A DNA stretch of 64,000 nucleotides from Nemertoderma westbladi (Eukaryota > Xenacoelomorpha > Nemertodermatida > Nemertodermatidae). Positions 12,719 through 24,300 of this stretch are shown here, one piece after another; the stretch's first letter is position 1, and each line of letters opens with the position of its first letter. Location of the stretch: NCBI GenBank assembly GCA_032718475.1, contig JAUCBJ010007419.1, positions 42,952 through 106,951 on the forward strand, given 5' to 3'. Both the position numbers and the translations under genes were made by a program. Below the pieces are notes generated by a model. It made no database searches. It was not told where the DNA came from and saw only the letters and a program-made list of their open reading frames with translations.

Positions 12719-15700
12719 CTATGTATTTTTCCCCATACTTCGCTGTATTTTCTCAAGAATATTCTCCATTTGGTATTTCATAACGGGTTGGCCTTTAGAT
12801 GTTTTTCTACTAAGCTTCCTGTAAGTTTCTCTCTGTAATGTTTCTCTTTCTTTTTTTAAACGTTTTCTCTCTTCGGCTTCGGTAAACCTCTGTAATCTCT
12901 CATCTTCCCTCCTCTTCATTAATTCCTCTCTCTCCCTAATCGCATTGGCTATAGAAGTCGTTTTCCCGGCTTTTCTACAAAAAATACCAAAATATTTCAT
13001 TTGAAAATCTAAACGTGGGCTAGATTTAACTAGGAATATATTTAACTAGGAAAAGATTTAACAAGCAATAGATTTAACTAGGAATAGATTTAACTAGGAA
13101 AAGATTTAACAAGCAATAGATTTAACTAGGAATAGATTTTACTGGGAATAAATTTAACTTGGGATAGATTTAACTACGGCTACATTTAACTAGGATTACA
13201 TTTAACTAGGGCTGTATTTAAATAGGTTAGATTTAACTAGGGAAAAATTTAACTAGGTCTAGATTTAGCAAGGGTTAGATGTAACTACGGCTAAATTTAA
13301 CTAGGGCTAGATTTAACTAGTTAGATTTAACTAGGGTTAAATTTAAATAGTGTTAGACTTAACTTTTTTTTTTCTTATACACCTCCGGTCGAGGTAAATC
13401 TATATTAATAATAATTATTGGTTAACAATTAACATTAACAACATATAAATAGCACAAAAAGAATTAGAATAGGAGCTCGCTAGGAGGGTATCGACTATTA
13501 ATTAATATAGTGGGAGTTTAACTAGATGCAAGCTGCGACAATTTCGGGGCCATCGGACATTCTAGACAGTGATACCGATAAGAGCAGGGTTGATAACAGA
13601 ATCGACAGATACAGGTCGAGTCTAGATCATGAAAGAGCTGGGTGTTAACAAACAGTTTGTGGTGGAATCCATGTGCTGTTGCCCTGGTTACTACATGACG
13701 GTTATTCTGTTTGGCTAATTTCCAAGATAAGAGATTCGAACGCTGGACCGTTACGATACTTCTGCACTTCAAAGTTCAGTTCACGCAGTCGTCTGAATTA
13801 TTTGTATTGTTCTAGAATTTCGGTGTCTAGAGAGTTTGGGGATTTTTCGATTATAATCTTCAATGAAAGTCTTTTCATTAACCTAGTGTAGTGCTAAAGT
13901 TGCGGAGGCGGATTTATGTAAACAGAGCATACGTTTTATAAACATTGATTTAATTCTATCAAGTTTAGCAGAAACGCCGTCGGCTCTCTTCCGATAACCA
14001 CGGCCATGAATAGGTTTAGTAAACCGATCATTATCCAGTCCTCCTGTAGGATATATCTCTTCTGATATATCTTTATCGCTCCTCTTCGGAACTGATACAC
14101 CTCCTGTTTCCCTGTCTCGCTCCCCATTTCACTGAGTTCGCCAATTCCGCTCCGTACTCCTCCCGGAACTTACCCCAGTCCATCCGCTTGTGGAAGACAA
14201 GGCCCATGAGCTGGCCCATCGCCACTGCTTCACAATGTCCTGTGCCCGCTCCGTGTTCCTCCCGGAACTTGCCCCAGTCCATCGGCGTGTGGCAGACAAG
14301 GCCCATGAGCTGGCCCATCGCCACTGCTTCACAATGTCCTGTGTTCTCTACCACCCCCAAAGTGCCAATTTTTCTGTAGTCTTATTTTATTTTTCTTATG
14401 TTCCCCCCTGTCTGTATTATCCTATCTACCTTTCTACTTCCTTCTTACTATGTACCCTACTACTGCTATGGTATGCCTACATACCCTTTATTTTCTTACT
14501 ATCTCTTATTTTCTTACCGTTCTGCGGGGCAGTCGTGCTAGTTGCTTTGGCCGAAGGCCGTTGGGGAAAACAATAAGAGTTTTGTTGTTTCTCAATATTG
14601 ATAACGCAGATGATAATAGCACGTCGGTAGTGATACAGATGTAATAGCAGAAAAATACAGGTTAATTGTTAATGGCGGTGACGGTCATTAACTATGACCG
14701 GTCTGCACTGACTGAGTAACTGAATCAACTGACCGGTAAATCAGTAATGTAGGATAATATATGATTAACACACATGAATATTGATTTCACCTCTTACTGT
14801 ACTTTGGCCCTCTGTACCCAATGGATGCTTTCTTATCTCTAATCACGTGCTTCCCTCCCCACTATTGGCTAATATACTAATTGTCACTTTGGCACTCCCT
14901 GTGAGTGTTTCCCCCCGCTGCTAGCCTCTACTAGCTGTATTCCCTCCGAGGTGGTTTTACCTCTCACCTCTCTCTGTGGCTTTGGGGCTTGTGTCCCCCC
15001 CCCCCCCCCCCCCCCCAATGTTGGTTATGAGACGATATTAATATTGGTATATCTCGTATCCCCAACATATTGCTAAAATGCCACTGGTCCCATTTTCTGG
15101 TGGGTAATGAAGTGGAATTGAATCCGTTTACATTTTTGATAATTCTTCAATTATCCTTCTAAGTGCCAAAATGGGCTCCATGGTCCCACGACCTTTACGG
15201 AACCCATTCTGATTTCCACGGAGCAGTCTCTCAATGGGATCCCTGATGCGATTTAATAGAATTCTATTGTATAGCTTTGCAGCAATCGAGATCAATAATT
15301 GATTTAAATAGGGAAAGATTTAACCATGGCTAGATTTAACTAGAGCTAGATTTAACTAGGAATATATTTTACTAGGAATAGATTTAACCAGGGCTAGATT
15401 TTAACTATGGCAAGATTTAACTAGGAATATAATTAACTTTGGCTACATTCAACTACGGCTAGATTTAACTAGGGCTAGATTTAACTAGGGTTAGATTTAA
15501 ATAGGGTTATTTTTAACTAGGGCTGGGTTTGGTTTAACTAGTGTTAGATTTAACTGGGGCCAGGGACAGGATACGATACGATTTTTGTATTTTATCTTAT
15601 TGAATTTCGTATATCAGAAATAGGTTTTCGAATTGTTATAATACGAATAAAAATTTACGCATTTACGTATTGTATTTTCGTATTTACGCATTTTCGTATC

Positions 15701-16421
15701 GTTTTTATGTGTCAATGATAACAGTAATCACGCTATTTTATTCATGTTTTTTGTAAAATGTCTCTAAATTCAATTCTCATTTGTAATAATAATAACAATA
15801 AATTTAATTAAATCAATAAAATAACATGAACCAATAACCTCAGCATAGTACGAATATATTTAGAATTATCTCAATACGTGTTACCTGGTAACATTATTTA
15901 TAGATAGTTGGATGAGATATATTTTATTAAGGTAGCGGATCTATTTTTGTATTTAAATAATAATAAAATAAATTTCATAGATAGTCCAATGTAATTAAAC
16001 GTTCTATTTTCGCTAATCCCAAATCGACGAAATAATTAATGTTTGTCTCACTCAATGCTAAAACTGTCAATTAATGGAAAAGAGCAGGTTACAGTGATAA
16101 AAAGTAAAATTTCAAAATTAGTTCATTTAAAAAGTAATTACTTAAGAAAAAATACGATACGAATAAAGGTCAACAAATTTATTGGAAAAAAATAAACTTA
16201 TCTTTGACAAGTTTTGTAAGTCGTTAAATTATTATTTATAAAATGTTTGGGATACCTGTTGGGTTTTTTGTCTAGGACATTGGTATCCTCTTTATCCTCT
16301 ACATCCTCAGTGTCACTGTACTCAACTACAGGCACATTCCAGGTTGCTTTCTTCTTTAATTTCGCGTACTGGCGAATTAATCGGGTTTGCTCTTTAGAGC
16401 GAGTGGTCTTCCGGTCTGTCC
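12719..16421 (-). CDS. CCDC59: TAP26/CCDC59 (Fyv7-like) ribosome-biogenesis factor, C-terminal exons
   Basis: The family comprises small basic nucleolar proteins tied to pre-rRNA processing (yeast Fyv7; human TAP26/CCDC59). The last exon is 12719-12974 and the preceding exon is 16256-16421. The acceptor is TTTTTTGTAG| and the upstream donor is CAACAG|GTATCC; the two remainders (AG + A) join to an Arg codon, keeping the frame. The visible 139-residue part begins with a basic stretch (RKTTRSKEQ), then an acidic segment (YSDTEDVEDKED), then a charged helix rich in E/K/R. It ends with RKLSRKTSKGQPVMKYQM and ENILEKIQ, the hallmark of this family's C-terminus. The N-terminal exon(s), expected at higher coordinates, I could not identify. 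The 3.3-kb intron is loaded with repeats and transposon debris. The stop codon lies inside the founder copy of the 52-bp minisatellite. The exon pairing is inferred from phase and content. Confidence 0.68.
13005..13365. repeat. 16-bp intronic minisatellite, block 1
   Basis: Degenerate units of about 16-17 bp around AGATTTAACTAGG, with variable AGGGCT/AGGAAT linkers. The same repeat resumes in the same orientation at 15300, so the 1.9 kb between the two blocks was probably inserted into one array. Confidence 0.85.
14073..14360 (-). pseudogene. Unassigned ORF with an in-frame 99-bp tandem duplication
   Basis: A 95-codon minus-strand frame contains the same 33-residue module twice (AVAMGQLMGLV then MDWGKFREE). 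At the DNA level it is a 99-bp tandem duplication with few differences (anchor ACAAGGCCCATGAG at 14197 and 14296). After a probable frameshift near 14115 an overlapping frame continues to 13936. The position downstream of an LTR suggests the start of a retroelement gag, but I recognise no domain and function is unknown. Confidence 0.3.
14667..15132 (-). mobile_element. Solo-type LTR of a BEL-like family (copy A)
   Basis: Read on the minus strand it begins TGTAAACGGATTCAATTCC and can be followed for about 466 bp to a CA-type end. It is clearly related to the two terminal repeats at 55113-55286 and 56038-56448 (shared blocks around GGATGCT, TCCCCCCGCTGCT, the dyad near 15030-15062 and the GAATTGAATCC end). 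A 22-C homopolymer (14995-15016) replaces part of the middle. It sits inside a LINE reverse-transcriptase frame, interrupting it in mid-codon. Confidence 0.55.
15133..15301 (-). pseudogene. LINE reverse-transcriptase fragment
   Basis: A 56-codon stretch reads SIAAKLYNRILLNRI then NQNGFRKGRGT and ILALRRIIEEL. These are the classic consecutive RT blocks of non-LTR retrotransposons (fingers region, '..NQ.GFR.GRST..Q'). It is cut at one end by the 16-bp array and at the other by the LTR of copy A. It is a dead remnant. Confidence 0.75.
15302..15565. repeat. 16-bp intronic minisatellite, block 2
   Basis: Same AGATTTAACTAGG-type unit and orientation as the block at 13005-13365, resuming directly after the LINE fragment. 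Confidence 0.85.
15566..16255. other. Remainder of the TAP26-like intron, no other gene seen
   Basis: AT-rich. A simple-sequence patch near 15640-15705 alternates CGTATT and TACGCATT phrases. No coding signal was found. From 16422 to 17217, between two divergent genes, I also see no convincing exon, although the missing first exon(s) of the TAP26-like gene should lie there. Confidence 0.35.
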
Positions 16422-17217
16422 CTGGGAGGTACGTGAGAATATCATTAATATCTTAGTGGTTGGTTGGCATGGGCCATATGGGTGGGAGGGACGGTGGCAG
16501 TCAAGCAGTGAGAGTGTAATACGTTTATAACTATAAAACAAAAGCTTTGTGGGATATCTAAATAGACAGCAGTTGGCAGCTACTGTATGTGTGTTATTAG
16601 GCCACATACCTCTATTATTATTATTATGATTATTATAGTTACGTATTACATATACTTATTAAACTTAATATCTTTGAGTGGATAAGTCACACCGTCTAAG
16701 GAATATCAGACAAGGGGAGGAGGGAATGTTAATGAAATCATTCATTCAAACTCAATCAATGCCAAATCATATCAATCATGAAACATTCGATTATAGGAGA
16801 ACCCATTTGGAGTTATTATATTATAGGAACTTCAAATAGTTGGCCTTTAGTTTATTATACTAAACACGAAGATAAGGTGCTATCTAATTCTCAGAAAGAA
16901 TAATTGTGTATATTAATGTATACCGGTACATCACTATTAGATATTGATAGGAAATAAAATATGACGTGTAAGTATAATATTAATTAAATAATATAATATT
17001 TAATACCGCGATAATTGTAAAGTTGTATCTCTCTATATTAATAAAATATTGAATCCAAGGAATAATCAATAAAAAAAAAGCTGATCACGAGTAAAAATGA
17101 AACTGTAACATACATAACTGTGCAATTGACTTTCGTTTATTGTTTTGGTTAGAATAGCATGCCAGTGTAACCTGCACCTTCCCCTCCATTGATAATTAAC
17201 ATTGATAATTTGCCGAG

Positions 17218-18326
17218 ATGGATTTTCGAGATAGTATTTATTATAGCAAACTCAATTATTGAAGTAACAATCAACTATTTATTCTTACAGATCACGTACT
17301 TTTAAACAAATATTTGTGTTTCGACCTGCCATCATTTAATTATCAAACCACAATCGCGGGATTTCAGATGAAGATGAGATTTCTGGGCTCGCCAACTCTA
17401 CTGTTGGACGACACAATTAGTTACCAAGAAGGTTAGAAATATAAAAATTGGGCATGTCGGGGTCCTGTTAATTGACAATGTCATCGCATAATATATAATC
17501 ATTTAAAACCTTATGATGAAGCTTTCGAGTAAAATAAAATAGATTTATTACTGTAAAAGTAAATTCTTCCAAATTAATTAATATTCAAGTATTAGTCAAG
17601 GTAAATGTAATATTTATTTCCTGTTTAATTATCTTTTCTGAACTCATTACAGGAATTCAACGATTAAATAATTGGTTGCTTTTCGATATGAAATATTGGT
17701 TAAACGACCAATGGGAAATCAGTCTTCAAATACAGGAGGATATAACCAATGACTGGAAAGAAATGTGCGCTAACCCAACCAATCACAAACCGGCCTATCA
17801 ATACAACTTGGAATACACGGGAAACAATAGATTTACTCTCCACAGTAAATTAACCTCCTTGTTATCACCCCCAGGTGGTGAACGAAACCAGCGATCTTAC
17901 AACATACCGGTTGCCAATGACAACGAAACATATGATATCACCCAATATTCGTACCGATATCGTAACATAGGGGGTCCTAGTTATGATGTCTGTTGCTATG
18001 GAGACCAGCCTGATTATAGTGTTTACTTAAACACTGCCCCAGAACCCTTATACACGGCCTCAGAGCCCTTATACACGGTCCCAGAGCCCTTATACACGGT
18101 TCCAGAGCCCTTATACACAGTCCCAGAGCCCGCCCACATAGCATCAGTAACAGAGGAGACAGACACACAAAGATCAGTATCTGCTGGGGATCCGGAGGTA
18201 TTCGGTGTCAGTAAAGCGGAATCGTTTGAAGAGTTGTCCTCGAAGTACAAACATATAGGAACCGTTCTTGGGTTCAGTAACCGGGGTGATTGTGAGACAG
18301 CAGAAAGCTGTCTTCAGTCCCAATAG
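17218..18326 (+). CDS. Uncharacterised spliced gene with EPLYTVP tandem repeats
   Basis: Proposed exons are 17218-17233, 17291-17431 and 17653-18326, giving 276 residues. The second intron (221 bp) is well supported: the acceptors TATTCTTACAG| and CATTACAG| and the donor AAG|GTTAGA are plausible, and the frames join to a Gly codon. The first exon (16 bp, 57-bp intron) is tentative, though its phase fits. Exon 2 is open without stops. The product has a Trp/Tyr-rich region (LNNWLLFDMKYWLNDQW), an Asn/Tyr-rich middle, then four tandem EPLYT[VA][PS] units and one decayed unit at 18037-18130, and an acidic/Ser-rich tail. Several Tyr-x-x-Pro motifs (YTVP, YNIP) resemble SH2-domain ligands, which would suit a cytoplasmic signalling tail; that is inference. 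No signal peptide or membrane segment is evident, and I do not recognise the family. No AATAAA is seen before the 48-bp array begins. Confidence 0.55.
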
Positions 18327-18374
18327 TATTAATACTACCAGTAAGGAGTAAAGCAAACATACTTGGTTCGGTAA

Positions 18375-21300
18375 CAACAATAATAGATATTGTGTTGCGA
18401 GATATTACTGGGTGTAACACTACGCTGATAATAGATATTGTGGTGCGAGTTATTACTGGGTGTAACGCTACACCAATAATATATATTGTGGTGCGAGTTA
18501 TTACTGGGTGTAACGCTACACCGATAATATATATTGTGGTGCGAGTTATTACTGGGTGTAACGCTACGCCGATAATAGATATTGTGGTGTGAGTTATTAC
18601 TGGGTGTAACGCTACACCATAATAGATATTGTGGTGCAAGTTATTACTGGGTGTAATGCTACGCCGATAATATATATTGTGGTGCGAATTATTACTGGGT
18701 GTAACGCTACGCCGATAATAGATATTGTGGTGCGAGTTATTACTGGGTGTAACGCTACACCATAATTGATATTGTGGTGCAAGTTATTACTGGGTGTAAT
18801 GCTACGCCGTTAATAGATATTGTGGTGAGAGATATTACTGGGTGTAACGCTACGCCGATAATATATATTGTGGTGCGAGTTATTACTGGGTGTAACGCTA
18901 CACCGATAATATATATTGTGGTGCGAGTTATTACTGGGTGTAACGCTACGCCGATAATAGATATTGTGGTGCGAGTTATTACTGGGTGTAACGCTACACC
19001 ATAATAGATATTGTGGTGCAAGTTATTACTGGGTGTAATGCTACGCCGATAATATATATTGTGGTGCGAATTATTACTGGATGTAACGCTACGCCAATAA
19101 CAGACATTGTGGTGCGAGTTATTACTGGGTGTAACGAGTTATTACTGGGTGTAACGCTACGCCAATAATAGATATTGTGGTGCGAGTTATTATTACTGGG
19201 TGTAATGCTATGCCGATATTATATATTGTGGTGCGAGTTATTACTGGGAGTAACGCTACACCGATAATATATATTGTGGTGCGAGTTATTACTGGGTGTA
19301 ACGCTACACCAATAATAGATATTGTGGTGCGAGTTATTACTGGGTGTAACACTACGCCGATAATAGATATTGTGGTGCGAGTTATTATTTCTGGGTGCAA
19401 TGCTACGCCGATAATATATATTGTGGTGCAAGTTATTACTGGGTGTCACGCTACGCCAATAATATATATTGTGGTGCGAGTTATTACTGGGTGTAACGCT
19501 ACGCCAATAATATATATTGTGGTGCGAGTTATTACTGGGTGTAACGCTACACCAATAATATATATTGTGGCGCGAATTATTACTGGGTGTAACGCTACAC
19601 CGATAATATATATTGTGGTGCGAGTTATTACGGGGTGTAACACTATGCCAATAATAGATATTGTGGTGTGAGTTATTACTGGGTGTAACGCTATGCCGAT
19701 AATAGATATTGTGGCGCGAGTTATTACGGGGTGTAATGCTACACTGATAATAGATATTGTGGTGCAAGTTATTACTGGGTGTAACGCTACGCTGATAATA
19801 TTATTGTGGTACATTACTGGGTGTAACGCTACGCTGATAATATTATTGTGGTGCAAGTAATTACTGGGTGTAACGCTACACCATAATAGATATTGTGGTG
19901 CAAGTTATTACTGGGTGTAACGCTACGCCGATAATATATATTGTGGTGCGAATTATTACTGGGTGTAACGCTACGCCGATAATAGATATTGTGGTGCGAG
20001 TTATTACTGGGTGTAACGCTACACCATAATAGATATTGTGGTGCAAGTTATTACTGGGTGTAATGCTACGCCGTTAATAGATATTGTGGTGAGAGATATT
20101 ACTGGGTGTAACGCTACGCCGATAATATATATTGTGGTGCGAGTTATTACTGGGTGTAACGCTACACTGATAATATATATTGTGGTGCAAGTTATTACTG
20201 GGTGTAACGCTACGCCGATAATAGATATTGAGGTGCGAGTTATTACTGGGTGTAACGCTACACCATAATAGATATTGTGGTGCAAGTTATTACTGGGTGT
20301 AATGCTACGCCGATAATATATATTGTGGTGCGAATTATTACTGGGTGTAACGCTACGCCAATAACAGACATTGTGGTGCGAGTTATTACTGGGTGTAACG
20401 AGTTATTACTGGGTGTAACGCTACGCAAATAATAGATATTGTGGTGTGAGTTAATATTACTGGGTGTAATGCTACGCCGATATTATATATTGTGGTGCGA
20501 GTTATTACTGGGTGTAACGCTACACCGATAATATATATTGTGGTGCGAGTTATTACTGGGTGTAACGCTACACCAATAATAGATATTGTGGTGCGAGTTA
20601 TTACTGGGTGTAACACTACGCCGATAATAGATATTGTGGTGCGAGTTATTATTTCTGGGTGTAATGCTACGCTGATAATATATATTGTGGTGCAAGTTAT
20701 TACTGGGTGTCACGCTACGCCGATAATATATATTGTGGTGCGAGTTATTACTGGGTGTAACGCTACGCCAATAATATATATTGTGGTGCGAGTTATTACT
20801 GGGTGTAACGCTACACCAATAATATATATTGTGGCACGAATTATTACTGGGTGTAACGCTACACCGATAATATATATTGTGGTGCGAGTTATTACGGGGT
20901 GTAACACTACGCCAATAATAGATATTGTGGTGTGAGTTATTACTGGGTGTAACGTATGCCGATAATAGATATTGTGGTGCGAGTTATTACTGGGTGTAAC
21001 GTTACGCCGATAATAGATATTGTGGTGCGAGTTATTACTGGGTGTAACACTACACCGATAATATATATTGTGGCGCGAGTTATTACGGGGTGTAATGCTA
21101 CACTGATAATAGATATTGTGGTGCAAGTTATTACTGGGTGTAACGCTACGCTGATAATATTATTGTGGTGCATTACTGGGTGTAACGCTACGCTGATAAT
21201 ATTATTGTGGTGCAAGTAATTACTGGGTGTAACGCTACGCCAATAATAGATATTGTGGTGTGAGTTATTACTGGGTGTAACGCTACACCAATAATAGATA

Positions 21301-24300
21301 TTGTGGTGCGAGTTATTACTGGGTGCATTGCTACACCAATAATATATATTGTGGTGCGAGTTATTACTGGGTGTAACGCTACGCCAATAATATATATTGT
21401 GGTGCGAGTTATTACTGGGTGTAACGCTACACCAATAATATATATTGTGGCGCGAATTATTACTGGGTGTAACGCTACACCGATAATATATATTGTGGTG
21501 CGAGTTATTACGGGGTGTAACACTATGCCAATAATAGATATTGTGGTGTGAGTTATTACTGGGTGTAACGCTATGCCGATAATAGATATTGTGGCGCGAG
21601 TTATTACGGGGTGTAATGCTACACTGATAATAGATATTGTGGTGCAAGTTATTACTGGGTGTAACGCTACGCTGATAATATTATTGTGGTACATTACTGG
21701 GTGTAACGCTACGCTGATAATATTATTGTGGTGCAAGTAATTACTGGGTGTAACGCTACACCATAATAGATATTGTGGTGCAAGTTATTACTGGGTGTAA
21801 CGCTACGCCGATAATATATATTGTGGTGCGAATTATTACTGGGTGTAACGCTACGCCGATAATAGATATTGTGGTGCGAGTTATTACTGGGTGTAACGCT
21901 ACACCATAATAGATATTGTGGTGCAAGTTATTACTGGGTGTAATGCTACGCCGTTAATAGATATTGTGGTGAGAGATATTACTGGGTGTAACGCTACGCC
22001 GATAATATATATTGTGGTGTGAGTTATTACTGGGTGTAACGCTACACTGATAATATATATTGTGGTGCAAGTTATTACTGGGTGTAACGCTACGCCGATA
22101 ATAGATATTGAGGTGCGAGTTATTACTGGGTGTAACGCTACACCATAATAGATATTGTGGTGCAAGTTATTACTGGGTGTAATGCTACGCCGATAATATA
22201 TATTGTGGTGCGAATTATTACTGGGTGTAACGCTACTCCAATAACAGACATTGTGGTGCGAGTTATTACTGGGTGTAACGAGTTATTACTGGGTGTAACG
22301 CTACGCAAATAATAGATATTGTGGTGTGAGTTATTATTACTGGGTGTAATGCTACGCCGATATTATATATTGTGGTGCGAGTTATTACTGGGTGTAACGC
22401 TACACCGATAATATATATTGTGGTGCGAGTTATTACTGGGTGTAACGCTACACCAATAATAGATATTGTGGTGCGAGTTATTACTGGGTGTAACACTACG
22501 CCGATAATAGATATTGTGGTGCGAGTTATTATTTCTGGGTGTAATGCTACGCCGATAATATATATTGTGGTGCAAGTTATTACTGGGTGTCACGCTACGC
22601 CGATAATATATATTGTGGTGCGAGTTATTACTGGGTGTAACGCTACGCCAATAATATATATTGTGGTGCGAGTTATTACTGGGTGTAACGCTACACCAAT
22701 AATATATATTGTGGCACGAATTATTACTGGGTGTAACGCTACACCGATAATATATATTGTGGTGCGAGTTATTACGGGGTGTAACACTACGCCAATAATA
22801 GATATTGTGGTGTGAGTTATTACTGGGTGTAACGTATGCCGATAATAGATATTGTGGTGCGAGTTATTACTGGGTGTAACGTTACGCCGATAATAGATAT
22901 TGTGGTGCGAGTTATTACTGGGTGTAACACTACACCGATAATATATATTGTGGCGCGAGTTATTACGGGGTGTAATGCTACACTGATAATAGATATTGTG
23001 GTGCAAGTTATTACTGGGTGTAACGCTACGCTGATAATATTATTGTGGTGCATTACTGGGTGTAACGCTACGCTGATAATATTATTGTGGTGCAAGTAAT
23101 TACTGGGTGTAACGCTACGCCAATAATAGATATTGTGGTGTGAGTTATTACTGGGTGTAACGCTACACCAATAATAGATATTGTGGTGCGAGTTATTACT
23201 GGGTGCATTGCTACACCAATAATAGATATTGTGGTGCAAGTTATTACTGGGTGTAACGCTACACTGATAATAGATATTGTGGCGCGAGTTATTACTGGGT
23301 GTAATGCTACGCCGATAATAGATATTGTGGTGCGAGTTATTACTGGGTGTAAAGCTACGCCAATAATAGATATTGTGGTGCGAGTTATTACTGGGTGTAA
23401 CGCTACACCGATAATATATATTGTGGTGCGAGTTATTACTGGGTGTAACGCTACGCCGATAATAGATATTGTGGTGCGAGTTATTACTGGGTGTAACGCT
23501 ACACCATAATAGATATTGTGGTGCAAGTTATTACTGGGTGTAATGCTACGCCGATAATATATATTGTGGTGCGAATTATTACTGGGTGTAACGCTACGCC
23601 AATAACAGACATTGTGGTGCGAGTTATTACTGGGTGTAACGAGTTATTACTGGGTGTAACGCTACGCCAATAATAGATATTGTGGTGCGAGTTATTATTA
23701 CTGGGTGTAATGCTACGCCGATATTATATATTGTGGTGCGAGTTATTACTGGGTGTAACGCTACACCGATAATATATATTGTGGTGCGAGTTATTACTGG
23801 GTGTCACGCTACGCCGATAATATATATTGTGGTGCGAGTTATTACTGGGTGTAACGCTACGCCAATAATATATATTGTGGTGCGAGTTATTACTGGGTGT
23901 AACGCTACACCAATAATATATATTGTGGCACGAATTATTACTGGGTGTAACGCTACACCGATAATATATATTGTGGTGCGAGTTATTACGGGGTGTAACA
24001 CTACGCCAATAATAGATATTGTGGTGTGAGTTATTACTGGGTGTAACGTATGCCGATAATAGATATTGTGGTGCGAGTTATTACTGGGTGTAACGTTACG
24101 CCGATAATAGATATTGTGGTGCGAGTTATTACTGGGTGTAACACTACACCGATAATATATATTGTGGCGCGAGTTATTACGGGGTATAATGCTACACTGA
24201 TAATAGATATTGTGGTGCAAGTTATTACTGGGTGTAACGCTACGCTGATAATATTATTGTGGTGCATTACTGGGTGTAATGCTACGTTGATAATATTATT

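Larger units (their letters stand above)
13366..15301 (-). mobile_element. Truncated minus-strand LINE-type insertion with a later LTR inside
   Basis: The low-coordinate edge is a run of T (a poly-A tail on the minus strand). The high-coordinate edge starts abruptly within reverse-transcriptase coding sequence. This is the shape of a 5'-truncated LINE copied into the 16-bp array. The stretch between RT and tail is heavily eroded and includes other material (the LTR at 14667-15132 and an unassigned frame at 14073-14360), so treating it all as one element is inference. Frames at 13518-13772 (-) and 13673-13891 (+) have no feature I recognise. Confidence 0.4.

Noticed and set aside
16247-16607. 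Frames on both strands other than the proposed 166-bp exon
   Set aside because: The splice-bounded minus frame 16256-16421 matches phase and composition of the TAP26-like gene; the other frames are shadows.
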